Below are positions 52,092 to 60,033 of a stretch of DNA of 64,000 nt, piece by piece (positions within the stretch are counted from its first letter, which is position 1; each line of letters opens with the position of its first letter). The DNA lies in NCBI RefSeq assembly GCF_030915525.1, contig NZ_CP133269.1:4296501-4360500 (forward strand), written 5' to 3'. The position numbers and the translations under genes were made by a program. The notes under the pieces are model-generated. The model ran no database searches. It saw nothing but the letters and a program-made list of their open reading frames with translations, and was not told where the DNA came from. The DNA comes from Neobacillus sp. PS2-9. GTDB taxonomy: Bacteria; Bacillota; Bacilli; Bacillales; Cytobacillaceae.

Positions 52092-53237
52092 TTATCTTTT
52101 TTGTTTTTGAACTCGTTGATTTTCTTCAGAAATTTGACCTTGATAAAATACTCTCTTTTGAAGCGGAACATTTAGCTCACGACAATAGCGTTTTAGTTCT
52201 CTTTCTTCTCTTTCTGTAACAAGAGAAATTATCGTTCCATTTGCACCCATTCTACCTGTTCTACCTGCCCTATGGACATATTGAGCAATGTCCTTTGGTG
52301 AATCAATCTGAACAACATGGGTTACTCCCTGAATATCAAGTCCTCTTGCTGCCACATCCGTCGCAATAAGCATCTTCATTTTACCATCACGGAACGATTT
52401 TAAAGCCGCCTGACGCTCCAGTTTCTTCATGTCACTATGAAGAATGCCGATGGAAAGGTCTTTAAAAAGTAATTTTTCTTTAAACACTTGAATCTCACCA
52501 ATATCATTAATAAACGCAAGGGATTTGCTGTTTTCCAAGCGGACAATTTTTTCAAGAAGCTTGATTTTGTCTCGTGGTTCACATGAAAAATAAATATGTT
52601 CAACTTCTCCAGAAGAAGCCATTTCATCCTTTTCAATGCGTAGAACCTCTTGATCCTTTGTAAGCTCCTTTGCCAACTTTTCTGTTGCTGCTTTCATTGT
52701 CGCAGAGAATAGAACCACTTGACGGTCATTCATTGTTGATTTAACAATGTTTTGGACTGTGTTTAAATGCTCTGGAATGAGCAGCTGATCGCCTTCGTCA
52801 AGGACAACCAATTTCACTTCGTGCATTTTCACCTTTTTTTGTTTAATTAATTCAAACAGACGGCCTGGTGTAGCAAAAATGACTTGGGGACGCTTTTTTA
52901 ATTTTTCAAGCTGGCGTTTCACGTTTGCCCCGCCAATAATGGATGTGCCTCTGACTCCGCTTCCCTCTGACCATTTTTGAAATTCCTGATATACCTGCAT
53001 GACTAGTTCTTGTGAAGAGGCTAGTACAACAGCTTGTAAACCTTGCACGTCCGTATCAATTTTATCTAACAGTGGAAGTAAATAAGCAAGTGTTTTACCT
53101 GTTCCTGTTGGTGACTCAGCGATTAGATCTTTGCCTTCCAAAATCAGTGGGATTGCCGACTCTTGGATCGAAGTCGGAGTTTGAAACCCTGACTTTTCCC
53201 ATGCTTCCTGTAAAAAAGGCTTTAACGTATTTAACAT
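52092..53237 (-). CDS. DEAD-box RNA helicase, YfmL-like
   Basis: ATP-dependent RNA helicase, in B. subtilis (YfmL) linked to ribosome assembly. 381 residues, compact without C-terminal extension. Motifs: Q motif region FQTPTSIQESAIPLIL, I SPTGTGKT, II DEGD (not DEAD), III SAT, V TDVAARGLDIQ, VI YVHRAGRTGRMG. The DEGD variant keeps the two acids needed for Mg-ATP. ATG at 53237 with AAAGGAG. Confidence 0.92.
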   Translation of the reverse strand: MLNTLKPFLQEAWEKSGFQTPTSIQESAIPLILEGKDLIAESPTGTGKTLAYLLPLLDKIDTDVQGLQAVVLASSQELVMQVYQEFQKWSEGSGVRGTSIIGGANVKRQLEKLKKRPQVIFATPGRLFELIKQKKVKMHEVKLVVLDEGDQLLIPEHLNTVQNIVKSTMNDRQVVLFSATMKAATEKLAKELTKDQEVLRIEKDEMASSGEVEHIYFSCEPRDKIKLLEKIVRLENSKSLAFINDIGEIQVFKEKLLFKDLSIGILHSDMKKLERQAALKSFRDGKMKMLIATDVAARGLDIQGVTHVVQIDSPKDIAQYVHRAGRTGRMGANGTIISLVTEREERELKRYCRELNVPLQKRVFYQGQISEENQRVQKQKR

Positions 53238-53341
53238 ATTGTACTCCTTTATAAAAAAATCATTTTTCTTATTATTAGTATTTGTATATCGTATTGATAC
53301 TATCGTAATTACCGTGGAGTGTCTAGATTCAAAGATATAGA

Positions 53342-53641
53342 TTAAAATGAAGAATTAAAATAGAGGATCATCCATGCAGCATGAATCACAAGGACGGAAA
53401 AATATAAAACACAGGTGGATAGTAAAAGAGCTTTTGTCCATCCCTTTAATGGCCGTAAATAGAACAAACCGAGCAATAGAAGTGGAAGAGATATTTTAAT
53501 TAAATAAAAATAAGACCAGCTTTTACTAATAACAACCTTCATCACTGGATTTCCTTCCGTAACAAATCCAGAAACAATCCCAAAATGAGTTAAAACAGCA
53601 TCTAGCAACCCAGCAACCAGCAGGAATATACAAAATCTCAT
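53342..53641 (-). CDS. DUF5658 membrane protein
   Basis: 99 residues with three predicted membrane helices. LLDAVLTHFGI and EGNPVMKVVI are the family motif (DUF5658); function unknown. ATG at 53641 with AAAGGGGG. No partner gene in the gap on either side. Confidence 0.78.
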   Translation of the reverse strand: MRFCIFLLVAGLLDAVLTHFGIVSGFVTEGNPVMKVVISKSWSYFYLIKISLPLLLLGLFYLRPLKGWTKALLLSTCVLYFSVLVIHAAWMILYFNSSF

Positions 53642-53793
53642 TGGCTCCCCCTTTAAATCAAAATTAGATTAGTAAACAGTTTACCTACTTATACTTATGC
53701 TGATACATTCATAATCAAATGTTCTTATTAACGAACAATCAAACGTAATAATAGGGCTGCATCCTATAGCAACCCCAATCTTGAGAATTAAAA

Positions 53794-54642
53794 TCAATTA
53801 ACATATCGTCCACTTTCAGGCCTGCCAATCTCACTAAAATGTTCAACTAAGTAATGAAGACTTTCTTCCAATTCTTCACCACTCATTGGCAAACCATGTC
53901 CGGTTACAGCAACCTGAGGCTTTAGCGCTTCAAGCTTTTTTACGGATTCATAAGCAGCATCCCAATCGGTCGTATAGTATTTGGGCGGTCCACTAATTTC
54001 TTTTGTCTGTGTCATTACCTTATAAAGTGACTCCTGTTTGACCGTAACAAACGCATCACCGGCAATTAGCGTCCGATCTTGTTCACGGAATAGTGAAACA
54101 TGGCCAGGTGTATGGCCAGGTGTATGTATCCATTGCCAATTAGGCATAAATGGCACAGAGCCATCCGATGGAAGTGCGTTTACGAGTGAACTAATATTGA
54201 TCCCATGATTAGGGAACATGGGTGATAACTTGGCTACCAAACCACTGTCCACACTTGGATCACCCGGAGGATAATCCTTCTGTCCAGTTAAATACGGAAG
54301 TTCCTCTTCGTGGGCATAAACAGGGACATTCCAGTCTTCTAATAAGGTAGCAATCGAACCAACATGATCAAAATGGCCATGTGTTAAAATAATCGCCTTG
54401 GGAATCGCATGCTCACCAAATCTTTCTTGGACCATTTCCTTTATTTCATCTGCTGAATTAGGCATACCGGCATCAACCAGTACAAATTCATTTGTCTCAT
54501 TAGGGTTTCCCACCAAGATCAGATTGACAATCTGGTCCGTATAACTAAAGACATCTGGGAGAACAGCTATACCAACGCCATTGCCAATGGATGACATCGG
54601 TAGAAACGTTTTCTCAAATTTGCTATCTTTTTCGATTTCCAA
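53794..54642 (-). CDS. Metallo-beta-lactamase fold hydrolase
   Basis: 282 residues. MBL motif THGHFDHVG (HxHxDH), downstream His in HTPGHTPGHVSLF and Asp in IAGDAF, and C-terminal GHG. Typical of B. subtilis YflN/YobT-like hydrolases; substrate unknown. Start TTG at 54642 with GGGAGG seven bases upstream; a longer frame upstream lacks a ribosome-binding site. Codirectional with the HMA and flavodoxin genes, but separated by a terminator. Confidence 0.85.
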   Translation of the reverse strand: MEIEKDSKFEKTFLPMSSIGNGVGIAVLPDVFSYTDQIVNLILVGNPNETNEFVLVDAGMPNSADEIKEMVQERFGEHAIPKAIILTHGHFDHVGSIATLLEDWNVPVYAHEEELPYLTGQKDYPPGDPSVDSGLVAKLSPMFPNHGINISSLVNALPSDGSVPFMPNWQWIHTPGHTPGHVSLFREQDRTLIAGDAFVTVKQESLYKVMTQTKEISGPPKYYTTDWDAAYESVKKLEALKPQVAVTGHGLPMSGEELEESLHYLVEHFSEIGRPESGRYVN

Positions 54643-54777
54643 ATGGATTCCTCCCTTTTTGCCTAGTATTAATCTGGGAGGAAAAATTATTACAGTATCT
54701 ATTTTTTTAATGTCATTCCCTTTCAATTATATATTATAACGTACACTTATGTTCTTAATAAATTATAATTTTCATAA

Positions 54778-54812
54778 AAAAAAGAAACTGCTTTCAAATG
54801 AACAGTTCCTTT
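54778..54812 (-). terminator. Terminator of the flavodoxin-HMA operon
   Basis: GGAACTG/CAGTTTC stem followed by a run of T on the minus strand. Confidence 0.8.
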
Positions 54813-55020
54813 AATCAAATGAACGTAAGGTTAATTTATGAATGGTCTTGTTAATTTCATCTATTTGGATATGATTTTCATTAAATTTTATTTGGACTTT
54901 TCCGGTTCCTGACAATATCTTTACTTGTTCCACACCAGTGGTTTTTTCGATTCTCCTTTTTATTTTCCCCATACACCCTGTACACGCAACATCATTTAGA
55001 GCTAATTCAATCATACTCAT
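54811..55020 (-). CDS. Heavy-metal-associated (HMA) domain protein
   Basis: 69 residues, a single ferredoxin-like HMA fold with the metal-binding CxxC in VACTGCMGK (Cys13, Cys16), related to CopZ-type copper chaperones. The usual Met before the first Cys (MxCxxC) is replaced by Val-Ala, so metal preference is uncertain. ATG at 55020, 3 bp from the flavodoxin stop, so cotranscribed. No copper ATPase is in the window. Confidence 0.85.
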   Translation of the reverse strand: MSMIELALNDVACTGCMGKIKRRIEKTTGVEQVKILSGTGKVQIKFNENHIQIDEINKTIHKLTLRSFD

Positions 55021-55023
55021 TTT

Positions 55024-55482
55024 TTAAGCCCCTTTCTTTTGTGATATATGTTCCATAAACGACTGACCAAACATAATACATTGTTGTTTTTCTGAGTCAT
55101 TTGGAGCTAAATCAATTTTCAATCCATCCTGCACGACGTCTGCGCCGAGTTCCTTTAGCTTAGCAATTAACAAATCTACAGCCCCACCTCGATGCTCATA
55201 AGAGGAGTCACAGGAACCGAATGCAGCGGCTTTTTTTCCTGCTATATTTATTAGATCCATTTCATCATAAAAACTAAGAAATTCGTCTGGTAACTCCCCA
55301 TCCCCCCAAGTATATGCACCTAAAAGGATACCGTCGTAGTTGTGAAGATCTGTCACATCTGCCTCTAAAATATCCTTTATTTCTACTGACCCTCCGGCCT
55401 TTCGAATGCCCTCCGCAATCCATTCCGCTAACTCTTCTGTATTCCCTGTCATACTGGCATAGACCATTAAACAAGCTTGCAT
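55024..55482 (-). CDS. Flavodoxin
   Basis: 152 residues. FMN phosphate loop SMTGNTEELAEWI (residues about 9-20), then GAYTWGDGELPDEF with the 50s-loop Trp, and FGSCDSSYEH with the 90s-loop Tyr. A Fur-like box upstream suggests induction by iron starvation, when flavodoxin replaces ferredoxin. An FNR-type palindrome also lies in the upstream region. ATG at 55482 follows AGAGGTGAG. Confidence 0.92.
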   Translation of the reverse strand: MQACLMVYASMTGNTEELAEWIAEGIRKAGGSVEIKDILEADVTDLHNYDGILLGAYTWGDGELPDEFLSFYDEMDLINIAGKKAAAFGSCDSSYEHRGGAVDLLIAKLKELGADVVQDGLKIDLAPNDSEKQQCIMFGQSFMEHISQKKGA

Positions 55483-55516
55483 GACCTACTCACCTCTTGT
55501 TTTTCTTTCATTATAT

Positions 55517-55531
55517 TGATAATAATTCTCA
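55517..55531 (-). promoter_or_regulatory. Fur-like box upstream of flavodoxin
   Basis: TGATAATAATTCTCA matches 14 of 15 of the TGATAATNATTATCA consensus, 35 bp upstream of the flavodoxin start. Confidence 0.75.
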
Positions 55532-55537
55532 ATAACA

Positions 55538-55551
55538 TTGACCTAAATCAA
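55538..55551. promoter_or_regulatory. FNR-type site between flavodoxin and the Fnr-like gene
   Basis: TTGACCTAAATCAA: nine of ten arm positions of TTGAT-N4-ATCAA, in the divergent gap between flavodoxin and the Crp/Fnr gene. Confidence 0.65.
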
Positions 55552-55595
55552 GAAACAGCCGTTTTGAAAAAATTGGGTGAAGTTCTTAGTAAAAT

Positions 55596-55611
55596 TGATT
55601 GATACAAATCA
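55596..55611. promoter_or_regulatory. CRP/FNR-type palindrome upstream of the Fnr-like gene
   Basis: TGATTGATACAAATCA: perfect arms TGATT/AATCA with a 6-bp centre, the spacing of CRP/FNR-type sites; 72 bp upstream of the regulator start, so possible autoregulation. Confidence 0.5.
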
Positions 55612-55683
55612 CTACACCTTATCTAAAAAGGAGCTATGATGAACCTATAGAATGAAAACGGTCATATAGGAGTTGAATGAAGG

Positions 55684-56385
55684 ATGGGCTGTGAACATTG
55701 CTGCACTCATGATTCTTCGTGTCTAACAACTGTTCCTGTTTTTAAGGGATTGAAGGAAGTGGATCTCAAACTATTACAAAAAGTCACCAGGAGCCGTCAT
55801 TTTGTAAAAGGAGAGTTTATCTTTCATGACGGTGAGATCTCTGAAACATTATTTGTCATAAATTCAGGGTTAATTAAACTAACCAAAATGTCTGCTGAAG
55901 GAAAGGAGCAAATTGTCAGGTTGTTGTTTCCTGGAGACTTCTTTGGTTTATCTTCCTTACTCAGAAAAGATAGACATAATGTAAATGCTGAAACGGTAGG
56001 GAATACGGTTATATGCTCAATTGAGAAGAAGGATTTTTTAAAGACGATGGAGACGAACGCTGATTTAACCTATCGATTTTTATTAGCTTTAAGTGATCGT
56101 TTGTATCAAGCAGACGAGTCAGTTGGATTTTTAAGCTTGATGGAAGTAGAGCAACGGCTCGCAAGGGTTCTTATCCTTTTTCATAAAAAAATGAATGCAG
56201 GTCATGATGCCTTTACCCTGCCCATTTCAAAAAAAGATCTAGCAAGCTATATAGGAACAACTCCAGAATCCGTAAGCAGAAAGCTTTTAGCGTTCGAGTC
56301 AAAAAAATGGATCAATATGAATGGACGCAGACAAATACAGATTCTAGAGTTGGACCAACTAAAAATGATTACTCGAATGGACTAA
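55684..56385 (+). CDS. Crp/Fnr-family regulator with N-terminal cysteine cluster
   Basis: 233 residues: an N-terminal cysteine cluster (Cys3, Cys6, Cys7, Cys13 in MGCEHCCTHDSSC), cyclic-nucleotide-binding-type beta barrel (about 18-115), dimer helix (about 125-155) and HTH (about 175-215: KKDLASYIGTTPESVSRKLL). The N-terminal Cys arrangement is like E. coli FNR, not B. subtilis Fnr, whose Cys are at the C-terminus. It may bind an iron-sulphur cluster and sense oxygen, NO or redox. ATG at 55684; GGAG is 12 bp upstream. FNR-type sites lie around it and DUF2249/CopCD genes next to it. Confidence 0.88.
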   Translation: MGCEHCCTHDSSCLTTVPVFKGLKEVDLKLLQKVTRSRHFVKGEFIFHDGEISETLFVINSGLIKLTKMSAEGKEQIVRLLFPGDFFGLSSLLRKDRHNVNAETVGNTVICSIEKKDFLKTMETNADLTYRFLLALSDRLYQADESVGFLSLMEVEQRLARVLILFHKKMNAGHDAFTLPISKKDLASYIGTTPESVSRKLLAFESKKWINMNGRRQIQILELDQLKMITRMD

Positions 56386-56630
56386 AGCTCAGATAATTTT
56401 ACCGCCATGAGCCGGAAATGCATGGGTTCAAGTTCATTAACGATCACATTCATTCCTAACGATTGAATGCTCACAATTAACGGCTCGCCTCGATGTGGCA
56501 AATGAATTTCAAAGATCGTACCAACAGGTGCTGATTTAATAAAATTTAATATTTCTCGTCGTGGGTGCTCCCCCTTTGCAATTCTTTCCCGAACATCCAT
56601 GACTGCTTTTTTATCTACGATTTGAAACAT
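56382..56630 (-). CDS. DUF2249 domain protein
   Basis: 82 residues, TusA-like fold family DUF2249. Relatives sit beside Fnr/denitrification and NO-detoxification genes in other bacteria; function unproven. No Cys is present, so a sulphur-transfer role is unlikely. ATG at 56630 with AAGGGAGCGG. Convergent with the Fnr-like gene, with the stops overlapping by four bases. A perfect FNR-type box lies 62 bp upstream. Confidence 0.82.
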   Translation of the reverse strand: MFQIVDKKAVMDVRERIAKGEHPRREILNFIKSAPVGTIFEIHLPHRGEPLIVSIQSLGMNVIVNELEPMHFRLMAVKLSEL

Positions 56631-56691
56631 ACTTTTCCGCTCCCTTTATTAAAAGTTAGGTTCAGTTTATCACCTTCATTTTTGAAAAAAA

Positions 56692-56705
56692 TTGATTTAT
56701 ATCAA
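56692..56705. promoter_or_regulatory. FNR box between DUF2249 and copC genes
   Basis: TTGATTTATATCAA is a perfect match to TTGAT-N4-ATCAA, in the divergent gap between the DUF2249 gene and CopC-CopD. Confidence 0.8.
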
Positions 56706-56819
56706 GTAAAATAGATCTTAATTTCGACAGGTTTGTGAACTTTACATGCAAATTGATATAAGAAGATGAAAATGGTGATAGAATGACAACAGTTAAATAA
56801 CAATATAACGGAGTTGAAA

Positions 56820-57440
56820 ATGATGTTTAATAAGATATCTTTAATCACTGCTCTGTTGTTTTTTCTATTAGGAACGAATGTGTTTGCCCATTCCCATTTA
56901 GAAGATTCATCTCCTAAAGATGGCGCAGTGCTTACTGAATCATTGAAAGATATTACACTTACGTTTGAAACAAACCTGGAACCAACAAGTACATTTACAT
57001 TGGCTGATGCAAACCGTGCATCTATTGCCCTACCAGTTGAAATTAAAGGCAACCAGTTAGTTGGTGTTTTGCCTGAGGATCTTGCAAACGGATCTTATTC
57101 TATCCACTGGAAGATTATTGGGACAGATGGACACCCACTTGAAGGAGACCTTTCTTTTACAGTACAATTGCCTGAGACAAATAGCTCAACAGTCCAAGTT
57201 AGTAGTGCGGATTCAGCAACTAAAAAAGATGAGCAAACATTAACTGAAGAGACTAAAACTACAGACACAGTATCCTCGTCCAATTCGACTGACGGGAAAG
57301 AACAGGCTGCTTCTGTACCTACAACAGCTAGTCCTTCTGCGCCATCTTTCAAGGATTATGTCATCCCCGTTTCTGTTGCCTTCATTATTATTGTTGGCTT
57401 AGGAAGCTATTGGTTAATTTTTAGAAGGAAGCATGCCTAA
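56820..57440 (+). CDS. CopC domain protein
   Basis: 206 residues: signal peptide (1-22), CopC domain (about 23-120, beginning HSHLEDSSPKDGAVL with the copper-ligand His, and the second His in DGHPLEGDLSF), a Ser/Thr-rich linker, and a C-terminal membrane anchor (about 178-200). Extracytoplasmic copper binding or delivery is expected. ATG at 56820 with GGAG six bases upstream. Together with the CopD gene after it, one operon, downstream of an FNR-type box. Confidence 0.88.
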   Translation: MMFNKISLITALLFFLLGTNVFAHSHLEDSSPKDGAVLTESLKDITLTFETNLEPTSTFTLADANRASIALPVEIKGNQLVGVLPEDLANGSYSIHWKIIGTDGHPLEGDLSFTVQLPETNSSTVQVSSADSATKKDEQTLTEETKTTDTVSSSNSTDGKEQAASVPTTASPSAPSFKDYVIPVSVAFIIIVGLGSYWLIFRRKHA

Positions 57441-58535
57441 ATGTTAATTTTGAATGTACTAAGCGAAGCTTTGCTTTATTTATGTTTTTCCTTGTTGCTC
57501 GGAAGTTTTATTATCAATCTTGTACCCGAAAACTACCGTCCTGAGATAAAGATCTCAAAAGCGGTTATCCTGGGGGCAGTTCTAGGAATTGCCCTTTTTT
57601 CCTTTATGCCTGTTTTACGAATTATTCTTTATTTATCTGAGGGCGGTTTGGGAATAGGCAGCACACTGCAATCGGTGTTAACAAACTTTGAATCAGGTAA
57701 AGCCTGGATTAAAACAGGAATCCTTTCGATCATATTGTTTATATTTCTTCTCCCTATTAAGGTGGAGCGGAAACCTTACGTATCTATTACTGGTTTAATC
57801 CTGACACTTGCATTGATTGGAACCATCGGCTTGTCCAGTCACGCCAGTTCACTATCTAAATGGCCAGGTTTTTTTACTCACACCGCTCACTTACTAGCTG
57901 TTAGTACCTGGATTGGCGTTTTGATGATTGTCAGTTGGTTTTCTAAAAATCATGACAATTGGCTGAAGTTTTTAACCTGGTTTACACCGCTTGCCATGAT
58001 TTGTTTCCTTATTTCAATCATTACTGGGATTTCTTTAATGACCTTTGTGATGGATGTAAAGGACTATGCTAATACATGGCCATTATCATACGGGCAAGCC
58101 CTCTTAGTTAAACATTTAACGATCGTACCGTTACTCGTATTTGCTTTTATTAACAGTGTACTGGTACGGAAAAAGCTGGTCAGTGAACCAACCTTTAACC
58201 CACTATCATGGGCCAAGCTTGAGAGTGTAATTGTGTTACTCCTTTTTGCTGTTACTGGGGCACTAGGACAGCAATCACCACCGCATGATATATCTCTTAC
58301 ACTCAAAACAGAGGGTGTCTCGTCGCTTTTTAGCTTTTTTCATTCAAGTGAGGTTGTTTTTCCGTTACACGTAACACCTGGTATTGGAGCCGTAAGCTTG
58401 TTACTTATTGCCATCTTTTTTCTCATTTTAACGATCATTATTTTTGTAAAAAGAGCTCAAAAGAGTTTAACCATTTTGATGAGCGTCTTATTTATTTTCA
58501 CGGCCTATGTAGCAATGATGTTAAGTATAAAATAA
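57441..58535 (+). CDS. CopD domain copper-transport membrane protein
   Basis: 364 residues with eight to nine predicted membrane helices. The CopD domain includes SSHASSLSKWPGFFTHTAHLLAVSTWIGVL (split here from the next helix) with conserved His, and HDISLTLKTE. Works with CopC in copper import or distribution. The ATG directly follows the copC stop (TAA-ATG), so translation is coupled. Confidence 0.85.
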   Translation: MLILNVLSEALLYLCFSLLLGSFIINLVPENYRPEIKISKAVILGAVLGIALFSFMPVLRIILYLSEGGLGIGSTLQSVLTNFESGKAWIKTGILSIILFIFLLPIKVERKPYVSITGLILTLALIGTIGLSSHASSLSKWPGFFTHTAHLLAVSTWIGVLMIVSWFSKNHDNWLKFLTWFTPLAMICFLISIITGISLMTFVMDVKDYANTWPLSYGQALLVKHLTIVPLLVFAFINSVLVRKKLVSEPTFNPLSWAKLESVIVLLLFAVTGALGQQSPPHDISLTLKTEGVSSLFSFFHSSEVVFPLHVTPGIGAVSLLLIAIFFLILTIIIFVKRAQKSLTILMSVLFIFTAYVAMMLSIK

Positions 58536-58669
58536 ACAATGAACTTAAACATAGCCAGATAAAAAGAAGAAGAATGAGTATAACGGGTTCGGTTTCCTAT
58601 CGCACTATGGTAATTTGCACAGGAAAATGCAAACCAAAATGTAATCCTTTTTGCACTAGAAAACATTAG

Positions 58670-58706
58670 AAATAGCAAGGGTTTATACCCTTGCTATTTT
58701 GCTTTT
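58670..58706 (+). terminator. Terminator of the copC-copD operon
   Basis: AAATAGCAAGGG/CCCTTGCTATTT stem, then TGCTTTT. Confidence 0.88.
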
Positions 58707-59173
58707 AATTGCTAATTCTTCGGATTGCGAATTACGAATTTTAAAATCATTTCCGCCTTATCTTTATCGATTTCGAGTAGGTATGAGAATTCATAGGCGG
58801 AGAAATTCCTGCTAATGTATATAGAGGTAGCTTAAGAAGCAGATATAAGCGGAGTTATTCCGATTAACTGCTCAAAATAAGACACAATCCAAAGATTTGG
58901 ATAATATAAACGGAAAAACTCCCTTTATTTTTAAGGAAATATGGGTATTTCCCAATTTAGCCGGAATTTTTCCGTTTATTATTCATACACAGTGAAATTA
59001 ATATTCAGTTATAACAGAACCTAACCTTAAATATTTTTCTGTATATCAATTTGCAGGTAAAAATGTAGTGTATTTTGCTGCGGTACACTGGCTATTGTAC
59101 CCCCTACTTTTTAATATACAAATTGCACTACAAATTCTGCCAAAGTAATTATAAAAACTCCTTTATATCAACA

Positions 59174-59211
59174 AAAATAGACCTCCAAATCACCATACAA
59201 TTTGAAGGTCA
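59174..59211 (-). terminator. Probable terminator of kynB
   Basis: GACCTTCAAAT/ATTTGGAGGTC stem followed by TATTTTTG on the minus strand, about 75 bp after the kynB stop. Confidence 0.65.
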
Positions 59212-59287
59212 TTTTGCATTACATTTTTAATGTTTGCGATAGGGAACGGAATCCGTTAGCATGAGCATACTTCTTCTTTTTTATTAT

Positions 59288-59908
59288 CTACTTTTTACGA
59301 AGGATGGCACGAACTGGACTTCCGTCTCCTTCCACTAAAGGCAGCGGCAACGCAATCAGTTCATAATCTCCTGGTTCAATTTCATCGAGGAGGAGTGATT
59401 CCAGGATATGAATTCCGTGTTGATTTAAACTATGATGAGCAAGCAGTTCTTTACTATCAATTGGATCGACTGACGGAACATCCAAACCGATAAGCCTAAT
59501 CTCTTTCTCCGCCAAATATAGAGCTAACTCTGGCTCAATGTGGGGAATCTTCTCCGGAAATAGATCGGAATTCTTCCAGGCAAGGGTCTTAAATATGATT
59601 CTCGTGACTCCCTCAAGATTGATGTCTTTTACATCCGCTGGTCCAATACTATCTTTTCCTACCATATCAACAACTCTTGCAGGCCCTATGTATAATTGTA
59701 GATCTAACTCTATAATTCTTTTTCCATGGTTATCAAAATGAAACGGAGCATCGACATGTGTACCAGTATGGGTGCTCAATTCTAGTCTGCCTACATTAAC
59801 CGACCCGCTTTCCTCCATTGGCCACGAAACTTCATATTGAAAAGAGGTATCCCCTGGCCAAACCGGCATTCCATTTTCCAACTTCCTAGAAATATCGTAA
59901 ATCCTCAT
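59288..59908 (-). CDS. kynB: Kynurenine formamidase (arylformamidase)
   Basis: Hydrolyses N-formylkynurenine in tryptophan catabolism. 206 residues, cyclase-like metal hydrolase fold. Motifs: PVWPGDTSF, the metal-binding STHTGTHVDAPFHF (HxxxHxDxxxH), VDPIDSKELLAHHSL and the C-terminal EGDGSPVRAILR. These distinguish KynB from general cyclases. No kynA or kynU in the window. ATG at 59908 with AAGGAG. Confidence 0.9.
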   Translation of the reverse strand: MRIYDISRKLENGMPVWPGDTSFQYEVSWPMEESGSVNVGRLELSTHTGTHVDAPFHFDNHGKRIIELDLQLYIGPARVVDMVGKDSIGPADVKDINLEGVTRIIFKTLAWKNSDLFPEKIPHIEPELALYLAEKEIRLIGLDVPSVDPIDSKELLAHHSLNQHGIHILESLLLDEIEPGDYELIALPLPLVEGDGSPVRAILRKK

Positions 59909-60002
59909 TCAATTCACTCCTTCTATTTTCATTTGGTAGATATTCACATTATTTCATATTCCCCTTACCTTTTTCTATTGTTATTTTTAAAATTCCACCT
60001 AG

Positions 60003-60031
60003 CAAAAAGGCAGGAATATCCTCCTGCCTCC
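60003..60031 (-). terminator. Terminator of the WG-repeat gene
   Basis: GGCAGGA/TTCCTGCC stem with TTTTT on the minus strand. Confidence 0.85.
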
Positions 60032-60033
60032 CA

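Larger units (their letters stand above)
58581..59258. repeat. 678-bp non-coding segment with 24-bp terminal inverted repeats
   Basis: Ends TAACGGGTTCGGTTTCCTAT (+CGCA, 58581-58604) and the inverse of TAACGGATTCCGTTCCCTAT (+CGCA, 59235-59258): 21 of 24 positions match without gaps. Inside are the copCD and kynB terminators, three diverged CGGA(N6)CCG hairpins near 58850, 58911 and 58971 (60-61 bp apart), and no ORF. Flanks carry ATGAGTA and ATGAGCA, possibly an altered target duplication. MITE-like. Confidence 0.55.
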
